Shown in pieces: positions 1-6,344 of a stretch of DNA of 9,104 bases. Source of the DNA: Hydrogenophaga sp. (GTDB lineage: Bacteria; Pseudomonadota; Gammaproteobacteria; Burkholderiales; Burkholderiaceae_C); NCBI GenBank assembly GCA_025458415.1, contig JALOSN010000150.1, forward strand, positions 1 through 9,104. Reading direction: 5' to 3'. The notes beneath the pieces were generated by a model. It had not been told where the DNA came from. It made no database searches and saw only the letters and a program-made list of their open reading frames with translations. How positions within the stretch are numbered: the stretch's first letter is position 1; each line of letters begins with the position of its first letter. Both the position numbers and the translations under genes were made by a program.

Positions 1-134
1 TCGAGCTGGTGTTCACGCCGATCCAGGGCTATGAGCAGGCGGCCGATCTGGCCGAGCTGTTCGCCCGACCGCTGGTGCGCAGGGCGCGCCTGTCGCCGCG
101 GACCCCGGGGCCGGAGGTGATGGCATGCAGCTGA
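1..134 (+). CDS. bchN: BchN C-terminal end (DPOR subunit N), truncated by window start
   Basis: An open frame enters the window at its left edge (first whole codon at base 3) and gives 43 residues before TGA at 132-134. The stretch ELVFTPIQGYEQAADLAELF, followed by ARPLVRR, matches the usual C-terminus of BchN/ChlN. BchN pairs with BchB in the catalytic NB heterotetramer of light-independent protochlorophyllide oxidoreductase, binds the substrate and supplies three cysteine ligands to the NB [4Fe-4S] cluster. Those cysteines lie upstream and cannot be checked here. The last residues (about 14 after the RR) are not conserved in the family as I know it. The stop lies 10 nt inside bchB, so the two genes overlap and are probably translationally coupled. 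The identification rests on a short tail plus its position directly before bchB, the normal gene order. Confidence 0.88.
   Translation, partial: ELVFTPIQGYEQAADLAELFARPLVRRARLSPRTPGPEVMACS
113..120 (+). promoter_or_regulatory. Strong Shine-Dalgarno site for bchB
   Basis: GGAGGTGA is an almost ideal complement of the 16S rRNA 3' end. It sits inside the last codons of bchN, with 7 nt between GGAGG and the bchB ATG at 125. It fixes the bchB start and rules out the ATG at 120, which is in the bchN frame and reaches a stop after four codons. Confidence 0.75.
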
Positions 135-1741
135 CGCTCTGGACCTACGAAGGCCCGCCGCATGTGGGCGCGATGCGCATCGCCACGGCCATGAAGGGCG
201 TGCACTACGTGCTGCATGCACCGCAGGGCGACACCTACGCCGACCTGCTTTTCACCATGATCGAGCGCGATGCAAAGCGCCCGCCGGTGACCTACACCAC
301 CTTCCAGGCGCGCGATCTGGGCGGCGACACCGCCGAGCTGTTCAAGAACGCGGCGCGGGAGGCCTTCGAGCGGTTCTCGCCGCAGGCCATGATGGTGGGC
401 GCGTCGTGCACCGCCGAGCTGATCCAGGACGACCCGGGCGGCCTGTGCAAGGCGCTGGACCTGCCGGTGCCGGTGGTGGCGCTGGAACTGCCGTCCTACC
501 AGCGCAAGGAAAACTGGGGTGCGGCAGAAGCTTTCTACCAGATGGTGCGCCAGCTGGCCGACACCTCGCTGCGCCGCGCACCGCGGGCAGCCGGTCAGCC
601 GGCCCGCTGCAACATCCTCGGTCCGGCGGCACTGGGCTTTCGTCACCGCGACGACCTGCGCGAAGTCACCGGCCTCCTCGCCGACCTGGGCGTCGAGGTC
701 AATGTCACCGCACCCATGGGTGCCAGCCCGGCCGACCTGATCCGACTGGGAGATGCCGATTTCAACGTCGTCCTATACCCCGAGATCGCCTCGGTCGCGG
801 CCCGGTGGCTCCAGCGGACATTCGGGCAGACTTCGACCACGGTGGTGCCGATCGGCAGTGGTGCCACGCGGGACTTCATTCTGGAGGTGGCGGCGCTGGC
901 CGGGGTCGACCCGCAGGCGGTGCTGGACAACGCCAGCGCCCGCGCGCCCTGGTATGCCCGCTCGGTCGACTCGACCTACCTGACATCCAAGCGCGTGTTC
1001 GTGTTCGGCGACGCCACGCATGTGGTGGCGGCGGCCCGCATCGCGCGGGACGAGATGGGCTTCACCGTGGTCGGCCTGGGCACCTACAGCCGCGAGTTTG
1101 CCCGCGAGGTGCGCGAGGCGGCTGCGCTCTACGGCGTGGAAGCGTTGATCAGCGACGATTACCTGGACGTGGAGGCGCGTATCGCCGAGCTGCAGCCCGA
1201 GCTGGTGCTGGGCACGCAGATGGAACGGCATATCGCCAAGCGGCTGGGCATCCCCTGCGCGGTGATTTCGGCACCGGTGCATGTGCAGGATTTTCCCGCG
1301 CGCTACTCGCCGCAGATGGGTTTCGAGGGCGCCAACGTGCTTTTCGACACCTGGGTGCACCCGCTGATGATGGGGTTGGAGGAGCACCTGATCGGCATGT
1401 TCCGGGGTGATGCCGAATTTCACCAGGATGCCGCCCCGTCGCACCTGGGCGGCAGTGTGGCCCGCCCGGCCGTCGTGACCGGGGGCGTGCAGGCCCATGA
1501 GCATCCGGTGCCCGCTGAGGTCACCGAACAGGCCGATGCCGCCATTGCCGCTGCTGCCGGAACGTCGGCACAGGTCGTGGCCACCTGGGCTGCCGATGCC
1601 GAAAGAGAGCTGCGCAAGATTCCGTTCTTTGTTCGCGGCAAGGCCCGTCGCAATACCGAGACCGACGCTCTACGATGCCAAAGCCCACTTCAGCCGCTGA
1701 GGGCAGGCAGCTGTCGCCTGCCATGCGCGTCGTCCTGGTGA
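125..1741 (+). CDS. bchB: BchB, DPOR subunit B, with 3'-terminal frameshift
   Basis: BchB is the catalytic partner of BchN in dark protochlorophyllide reductase, which reduces ring D of protochlorophyllide without light. The N-terminus MQLTLWTYEGPPHVGAMRIA is typical. Asp36 is the residue known in Rhodobacter capsulatus as the unusual aspartate ligand of the NB cluster. SCTAELIQDDPGG (Cys95) and RSVDSTYLTSK (Asp282, probably the counterpart of the proposed proton-donor Asp274) are present, as is PVHVQDFPARYSPQMGFEGAN. Residues 1-512 are canonical, ending KIPFFVRGKARRNTE. The frame then continues with 26 unrelated residues to TGA at 1739-1741, deep inside bchH. The family ending TLYDAKAHFSR is encoded at 1665-1697 in another frame, with TGA at 1698-1700. 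About 38-44 nt therefore appear to be missing after base 1660. If repaired, the gene would end at 1700. The identity is certain; whether the tail is real depends on sequence accuracy. Confidence 0.95.
   Translation: MQLTLWTYEGPPHVGAMRIATAMKGVHYVLHAPQGDTYADLLFTMIERDAKRPPVTYTTFQARDLGGDTAELFKNAAREAFERFSPQAMMVGASCTAELIQDDPGGLCKALDLPVPVVALELPSYQRKENWGAAEAFYQMVRQLADTSLRRAPRAAGQPARCNILGPAALGFRHRDDLREVTGLLADLGVEVNVTAPMGASPADLIRLGDADFNVVLYPEIASVAARWLQRTFGQTSTTVVPIGSGATRDFILEVAALAGVDPQAVLDNASARAPWYARSVDSTYLTSKRVFVFGDATHVVAAARIARDEMGFTVVGLGTYSREFAREVREAAALYGVEALISDDYLDVEARIAELQPELVLGTQMERHIAKRLGIPCAVISAPVHVQDFPARYSPQMGFEGANVLFDTWVHPLMMGLEEHLIGMFRGDAEFHQDAAPSHLGGSVARPAVVTGGVQAHEHPVPAEVTEQADAAIAAAAGTSAQVVATWAADAERELRKIPFFVRGKARRNTETDALRCQSPLQPLRAGSCRLPCASSW
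1661..1700 (+). other. Displaced bchB 3' end (out-of-frame ancestral C-terminus)
   Basis: Codons 1665-1697 read TLYDAKAHFSR followed by TGA. This is the usual extreme C-terminus of BchB, but it is not in frame with the bchB start at 125. Only 4 nt (1661-1664) separate it from the last in-frame family residue (Glu512), where homologues as I recall them have about 14-16 codons. A 5-nt direct repeat ACCGA (1655-1659 and 1661-1665) lies at the junction. This segment also contains the bchH start codon at 1675, so the ancestral bchB end and bchH start overlapped by 26 nt. Confidence 0.8.
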
Positions 1742-4700
1742 CCATGGACAGCCACCTGGCCAGTGCGGCCGAGCGCGCCCACCGCAGCCTGGCCAAGGCG
1801 GTGCCCGGCCTGTCGCTGGTGGTGCACGCCGCATCGGAATGGCGCGACGACGCGGTCGCGCTGCAGCGTTGCACCGACGACATCGCCCGCGCCGACATCG
1901 TGCTGGTGAGCATGCTGTTCATGGAGGACCACTTTCTCCCGGTTCTGCCGGCCCTGCAGGCGCGCCGCGAGACGTGCGATGCCATGGTGTGTCTGATGTC
2001 GGCCGCCGAGGTGACCCGGCTCACCCGCATGGGCAGGTTCGACATGTCGGCGCCCAGCACGGGGCCGATGGCCTTCCTCAAGAAGCTGCGCGGCAGGAGC
2101 AGTGCCGACGTCAGCACCCCGGCCGAAGACAAGACCACCGCGGGTGCACGCCAGATGCGCATGCTCAGGCGGCTGCCCAAGATCCTGCGTTTCATCCCGG
2201 GCACCGCGCAGGATGTGCGCGCCTATTTCCTGACCATGCAGTACTGGCTGGCCGGGTCGGAACAGAACATGTTCAACCTGGTGCAGTTCCTGGTTGACCG
2301 TTATGCCGACGGTCCGAGACGCAGCCTGCGCGGTTCGCTCAGGCCAGCCGCTCCGCTCGAATACCCCGAAGTGGGCGTCTACCACCCGCGCATGTCGCAG
2401 CGCATGTCGTCCGACCTGGCTGACCTGCCGCGGGTGGCCACCAGTGGCCGCAACGGGACCGTTGGCCTGCTGGTCATGCGCTCCTACCTGCTGGCGGGCA
2501 ACACCGGACATTACGATGTTCCGGCCTTCGCCACCGGGCTGGACAACCGGCCGGCCATCGAGGGCTACTTCTTCAGGAATGGCCAGCCTGCCATCGATGC
2601 CATGGTCTCGCTGACCGGCTTTTCGCTGATCGGCGGACCGGCGTACAACGATGCCCATGCGGCCGAGGACATCCTGGCCCGGCTGGACGTTCCCTACCTG
2701 GCCGTCACGCCGGTGGAGTTCCAGACCCTGGACCACTGGGGCGCATCGCCACGCGGGTTGTTGCCGGTCGAGTCCACCATGATGGTGGCCATTCCCGAGC
2801 TGGATGGTGCCACCGGCTCCATGGTCTACGGTGGCCGTGGCAGCTCACAGCATGTCAGCTGCAATGGGTGTGCCAAGGCCTGCACGTTCGACCGGCCGGA
2901 GAGTGCCCACGACATGCAGACCTGCAGCGAGCGGGCCGATGCGCTGGCAGCGCGGGTGGGCAAGCTCATCGCGCTGCGCCGCTCCGAACGGGCGCAACGC
3001 AAGGTCGCGGCGGTCATCTTCAACTTTCCACCGAACGCCGGCAACACCGGCACCGCGGCCCACCTGGCGGTGTTCGAGTCGCTGCACAACACGCTGGCCG
3101 CCATGCAGCGCCAGGGCTACACCGTGGACCTGCCCGCCAGCGTGGATGCGCTGCGCGAGCGCATCATCAACGGCAATGCGGCCCAGTACGGTGCACCCGC
3201 CAACGTGCACGCGCTGGTCACCGTGGACGACCATGTGAGGCGCGAGCGGCACCTGCGCCAGATAGAGGCCCAATGGGGCCCGGCGCCCGGCCAGCTGCTG
3301 GCCGACGGCCAGCGCATCTTCATCCTGGGCGAGCGCTTCGGCAACGTGTTCGTGGGCATCCAGCCCGGCATGGGCTACGAAGGCGACCCGATGCGCCTGC
3401 TGTTCGAGCAGGGCTTTGCGCCCACCCATGCGTTCTCGGCCTTCTACCGCTGGATCCGAGAGGACTTCGGCGCGCACGCTGCGCTCCATTTCGGCACCCA
3501 CGGTGCGCTGGAGTTCATGCCCGGCAAGCAGAACGGTCTGACCGCCAGCTGCTGGCCCGACCGCCTGATCGGCGACATGCCGAACATGTACCTGTACGCG
3601 TCGAACAACCCGTCCGAAGGCACCATCGCCAAGCGCCGGGCAGCCGCCACCCTGATCAGCTACCTGACGCCACCGGTGGCGCAGGCCGGCCTGTACAAGG
3701 GACTGATGGAGCTCAAGGACCTGCTGGAGCGTTACCGCAGCCTGGAACCCGAGGCCCAAGGCGAGCGAGAAGAGATGGTCCCCATGATCCAGGCCCTGGC
3801 GACCGAACTGGATCTGTCCGGTGAAGCCGAACCCTGGGCTTCGGACGCCGAGTCGAGAGTCAACCGCCTGACCGATGCCGTGCTGGAGCTGGAGTACACG
3901 CTGATTCCCTGCGGCCTTCATGTGGTGGGGCAGGTGCCAGGCGAATGCGAGCGGGTTGAGCTGCTGCTCGCCTGCGCCGAGGCCACCCATGGCGAGACAT
4001 CGGGGGAGCAGCGCCTGCGACCGGCGGTGGAAGCCATGGTGCAGGGCGCCACGCCCGAGACCGCATTGGCTCAGGTGCGTGGGCTGGCGGAGCTGGCGGG
4101 CGAAGCGCGGGCGCAGTTGCTCAGGACCCTGGTGGCGTTGGCTGAAACCGACACGCTGCTGTGCCAGGACCATGAAATGGATGGCATCCTGCGCGCGCTG
4201 GATGGTCGGTTCCTGCGGCCTGCACCTGGCGGTGACCTGTTGCGCACCCCTGCCATCCTGCCGACCGGACGCAACGTGCACGGCTTTGATCCATTCCGCA
4301 TTCCCAGTGCCTACGCAGTCAAGGATGGCGCGCGACAGGCCGAGCGGCTGATTGCGCGGCACATGGCGGATGGCAACGCGTTCCCGGACAGCATCGCCAT
4401 GGTGCTGTGGGGCACCGACAACCTCAAGAGCGAGGGCGGTCCGATCGGACAGGCACTGGCCTTGATGGGCGCCCGGCCCCGCTTCGACAGCTACGGCCGG
4501 CTGGCGGGCGCCGAACTGATGTCCCTGCAGGAGCTGGGCCGCCCGCGCATCGATGTCGTGATCTCGCTGTCGGGCATCTTCCGCGACCTGCTGCCGTTGC
4601 AGATTCGCCTTCTGGCCGAAGCCGCGTTCCTGGCCGCCAGCGCCGACGAACCCCTGGAGCTCAACGCCATCCGGCGCCATGCGCTGGATTACCAGGCCCG

Positions 4701-4992
4701 GCCTGATCGACAACAGCCGCTGGGAAGATCCGGACGAACTCGCCGAGACCTACAGCCGCCGCAAGGGCTTCGCCTACGGTCGTGCCGGGCAGCCGATGCA
4801 ACAGGCCCAGCTGCTCAAGAGCGTGCTGGCCGACGTCCAGCTGGCCTACCAGAATCTCGATTCGGTCGAGCTGGGTGTGACCACCGTGGACACCTATTTC
4901 GACACCCTGGGCGGGGTCAGCCGCGCCATCCAGCGCGCCAAGGTGCAGCGCGACGGGGCAGGTGCGCAGGTGGCGCCGGTCTATATCGGTGA
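1675..4992 (+). CDS. bchH: BchH, Mg-chelatase H subunit, 5' part (frameshifted after codon 1008)
   Basis: BchH is the large porphyrin-binding subunit of magnesium chelatase (CobN/ChlH family). It acts with BchI and BchD to insert Mg2+ into protoporphyrin IX, the first committed step to bacteriochlorophyll. Family landmarks include RVVLVTMDSHLASAAERA near the N-terminus, SLTGFSLIGGPAYND, FPPNAGNTGTAAHLAVFESL, FGNVFVGIQPGMGYEGDPMR, HFGTHGALEFMPGKQ (605-619, probably including the glutamate important in ChlH), PAPGGDLLRTP, ILPTGRNVHGFDPFRIPSA, VLWGTDNLKSEGGPI and SLSGIFRDLLPLQIRLLAEA. A cysteine-rich stretch lies at 396-417. The start at 1675 (MPKPTS) fits the family; ATG 1723 is the alternative. 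No good Shine-Dalgarno site precedes 1675. Family similarity stops at about residue 1008 (HALDYQA); the remaining 97 residues are Arg/Pro/Gly-rich out-of-frame sequence. The true continuation is in another frame from 4700 to 5413. Confidence 0.95.
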   Translation: MPKPTSAAEGRQLSPAMRVVLVTMDSHLASAAERAHRSLAKAVPGLSLVVHAASEWRDDAVALQRCTDDIARADIVLVSMLFMEDHFLPVLPALQARRETCDAMVCLMSAAEVTRLTRMGRFDMSAPSTGPMAFLKKLRGRSSADVSTPAEDKTTAGARQMRMLRRLPKILRFIPGTAQDVRAYFLTMQYWLAGSEQNMFNLVQFLVDRYADGPRRSLRGSLRPAAPLEYPEVGVYHPRMSQRMSSDLADLPRVATSGRNGTVGLLVMRSYLLAGNTGHYDVPAFATGLDNRPAIEGYFFRNGQPAIDAMVSLTGFSLIGGPAYNDAHAAEDILARLDVPYLAVTPVEFQTLDHWGASPRGLLPVESTMMVAIPELDGATGSMVYGGRGSSQHVSCNGCAKACTFDRPESAHDMQTCSERADALAARVGKLIALRRSERAQRKVAAVIFNFPPNAGNTGTAAHLAVFESLHNTLAAMQRQGYTVDLPASVDALRERIINGNAAQYGAPANVHALVTVDDHVRRERHLRQIEAQWGPAPGQLLADGQRIFILGERFGNVFVGIQPGMGYEGDPMRLLFEQGFAPTHAFSAFYRWIREDFGAHAALHFGTHGALEFMPGKQNGLTASCWPDRLIGDMPNMYLYASNNPSEGTIAKRRAAATLISYLTPPVAQAGLYKGLMELKDLLERYRSLEPEAQGEREEMVPMIQALATELDLSGEAEPWASDAESRVNRLTDAVLELEYTLIPCGLHVVGQVPGECERVELLLACAEATHGETSGEQRLRPAVEAMVQGATPETALAQVRGLAELAGEARAQLLRTLVALAETDTLLCQDHEMDGILRALDGRFLRPAPGGDLLRTPAILPTGRNVHGFDPFRIPSAYAVKDGARQAERLIARHMADGNAFPDSIAMVLWGTDNLKSEGGPIGQALALMGARPRFDSYGRLAGAELMSLQELGRPRIDVVISLSGIFRDLLPLQIRLLAEAAFLAASADEPLELNAIRRHALDYQARPDRQQPLGRSGRTRRDLQPPQGLRLRSCRAADATGPAAQERAGRRPAGLPESRFGRAGCDHRGHLFRHPGRGQPRHPARQGAARRGRCAGGAGLYR

Positions 4993-5413
4993 CCAGACCC
5001 GGGACAGCCATGGCGGCGGCACGGTGCGCACCCTCAATGAGCAGGTGGCCATCGAGACCCGCACTCGCATGCTCAACCCCAAGTGGACCGAAGGCATGCT
5101 CAAGCACGGTTTCGAGGGCGTGCGCCAGATCGAGGTGCACCTGACCAACACCATGGGCTGGTCGGCCACCACCGGCCAGGTGCAACCCTGGGTGTACGAA
5201 CAGCTGACCCAGGCCTTCATGCTCGACCCGGAGATGCGCAAGCGCCTGGCCGAGCTCAATCCCACCGCTTCGGCGCGGCTGGCCAGCCGCCTGCTGGAAG
5301 CGTCCGATCGCCAGTTCTGGCAACCCGATCCTTCGGTCCTGAAGGCGCTGCGCGAAGCCAGCGAAGAGCTGGAAGACCGGCTCGAAGGCGTGTTCGAAGG
5401 AGCCCCTGCATGA
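4679..5413 (+). CDS. bchH: BchH, Mg-chelatase H subunit, 3' part (separated by frameshift)
   Basis: This frame carries the C-terminal 237 residues of BchH: GLIDNSRWEDPDELAETYSR from base 4700, then SVLADVQLAYQNLDSVELGV, TTVDTYFDTLGGVSRAI, PVYIGDQTRDS, VRTLNEQVAIETRTRMLNPK, TNTMGWSATTGQVQPWVY, LNPTASARLASRLLEAS and EELEDRLEGVFEGAPA. All are family hallmarks without further interruption. The upstream ATG at 4679 is probably not a genuine start. It lies in the HAL codons of the 5' part, has no well-placed Shine-Dalgarno site, and only seven residues precede the homologous region. Homologues contain roughly 26 more codons here, including a conserved segment of the type RVFxNAxGAYGxNVN, which is absent. 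A repaired bchH would run 1675-5413 plus about 77 nt and encode about 1270 residues, near the family's usual size. The stop overlaps the bchL start as ATGA. Confidence 0.93.
   Translation: MRWITRPGLIDNSRWEDPDELAETYSRRKGFAYGRAGQPMQQAQLLKSVLADVQLAYQNLDSVELGVTTVDTYFDTLGGVSRAIQRAKVQRDGAGAQVAPVYIGDQTRDSHGGGTVRTLNEQVAIETRTRMLNPKWTEGMLKHGFEGVRQIEVHLTNTMGWSATTGQVQPWVYEQLTQAFMLDPEMRKRLAELNPTASARLASRLLEASDRQFWQPDPSVLKALREASEELEDRLEGVFEGAPA
4693..4705 (+). repeat. Perfect short palindrome at the bchH frameshift junction
   Basis: CAGGCC (4693-4698), one C, then GGCCTG (4700-4705) form a perfect 6-bp inverted repeat with a single-base centre. It sits exactly where the BchH reading frame switches. Such a palindrome could arise by chance in GC-rich DNA, or it could mark a deletion or polymerase template-switching scar. 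Confidence 0.6.
5397..5402 (+). promoter_or_regulatory. Shine-Dalgarno site for bchL
   Basis: AAGGAG lies within the last codons of bchH, 7 nt before the bchL ATG at 5410. It supports that start over the much longer upstream extension of the same open frame, which is only a shadow of bchH. Confidence 0.7.
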
Positions 5414-6333
5414 TCACTGAAACCAGCGTTCCCCTGACCGACCTGCGGCGTGCTTCCGGCAGGGTCCAGCGTGCCGATGGCGAGGGCAGCGTGCAGGTGC
5501 AGATGGACGGCTCGGTCAAGATCGGCAATGCCAAGGTATTTGCCATCTACGGCAAGGGTGGCATTGGCAAGAGCACGACCAGCTCCAACCTGTCCGCAGC
5601 CTTCTCGCACCTGGGCAAGCGGGTGCTGCAGATCGGCTGTGACCCCAAGCACGACAGCACCTTCACACTGACCAAGAAGATGCTGCCCACGGTGATCGAC
5701 GTGCTGGAAACCGTGGATTTCCACCCCGAGGAACTGCGACCGGATGACTTCGTCTTTCCCGGCTACAACGGCGTGATGTGCGTCGAAGCCGGCGGCCCGC
5801 CGGCCGGTACCGGCTGTGGGGGCTATGTGGTCGGGCAGACCGTCAAGCTGCTCAAGGAACACCACCTGCTGGAAGACACCGATGTGGTGATCTTCGACGT
5901 GCTGGGTGACGTGGTCTGTGGCGGTTTTGCCGCGCCCCTGCAACACGCTGACCGCGCGCTGATCGTCACCGCCAACGACTTTGATTCGATCTTCGCGATG
6001 AACCGCATCGTGCAGGCCATCGGCGCGAAGGCGAAGAACTACAACGTGCGTCTGGGCGGAGTCATTGCCAATCGCAGCGCCGCTACCGACCAGATCGACA
6101 AGTACAACGAGCGCATCGGCCTGAAGCTGGCGGCCCACTTTCCGGACCTCGACGTGATCCGGCGCAGCCGTCTGAAGAAGAGCACGCTGTTCGAGATGGA
6201 GACCTCGCCCGAGCTGGAAGCGGTGAAGCGGGAGTACCTGCGGCTGGCAGCCGCCCTGTGGGCGGGTGCTGAGCCCATGGCCGCGGTGCCCATGAAGGAC
6301 CGTGACATCTTCGACCTGCTCGGTTTTGACTGA
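5410..6333 (+). CDS. bchL: BchL, DPOR ATP-dependent reductase (Fe protein)
   Basis: BchL is a NifH-like homodimer that hydrolyses ATP and passes electrons from ferredoxin through an intersubunit [4Fe-4S] cluster to the BchN-BchB catalytic component. The product is 307 residues, close to the family's length. It shows the P-loop GKGGIGKST (48-56), the IGCDPKHDST segment (75-84) and the two cluster cysteines, Cys136 in AGTGCGGYVVGQ and Cys170 in DVVCGGFAAPL. These are offset by ten from Cys126/Cys160 of Rhodobacter sphaeroides BchL. The first ~40 residues correspond to the variable, flexible N-terminal extension of BchL. The C-terminus MKDRDIFDLLGFD is canonical. The start is fixed by a Shine-Dalgarno site at 5397-5402 and by the ATGA overlap with bchH, which implies coupled translation. 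No lesion is seen. Confidence 0.97.
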   Translation: MITETSVPLTDLRRASGRVQRADGEGSVQVQMDGSVKIGNAKVFAIYGKGGIGKSTTSSNLSAAFSHLGKRVLQIGCDPKHDSTFTLTKKMLPTVIDVLETVDFHPEELRPDDFVFPGYNGVMCVEAGGPPAGTGCGGYVVGQTVKLLKEHHLLEDTDVVIFDVLGDVVCGGFAAPLQHADRALIVTANDFDSIFAMNRIVQAIGAKAKNYNVRLGGVIANRSAATDQIDKYNERIGLKLAAHFPDLDVIRRSRLKKSTLFEMETSPELEAVKREYLRLAAALWAGAEPMAAVPMKDRDIFDLLGFD

Positions 6334-6344
6334 ATGGTTCTGCC

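Noticed and set aside
1661..1741. Programmed ribosomal frameshift to reach the canonical BchB tail
   Set aside because: There is no slippery heptamer, and the problem is missing codons as well as phase. A frameshift would still leave a protein lacking about 14 conserved residues.
2845..4713. Long minus-strand open frame (622 codons) opposite bchH
   Set aside because: High GC with strong third-position bias in bchH leaves the antisense frame open. The translation is low-complexity (His/Gln/Arg/Gly-rich) with no family resemblance, while the + strand has unmistakable BchH.
4679..4992. A naturally two-part BchH with independent initiation at ATG 4679
   Set aside because: There is no well-placed Shine-Dalgarno site (GGAG at 4656-4659 is 19 nt away). 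The upstream frame stops only at 4992, so no coupling is possible, and a conserved internal segment is missing rather than divided between two proteins.
5083..5409. N-terminal extension of the bchL frame upstream of 5410
   Set aside because: The extension translates to Arg/Pro-rich nonsense overlapping conserved bchH codons. The ATG at 5410 has a proper Shine-Dalgarno site and gives the family's normal length.
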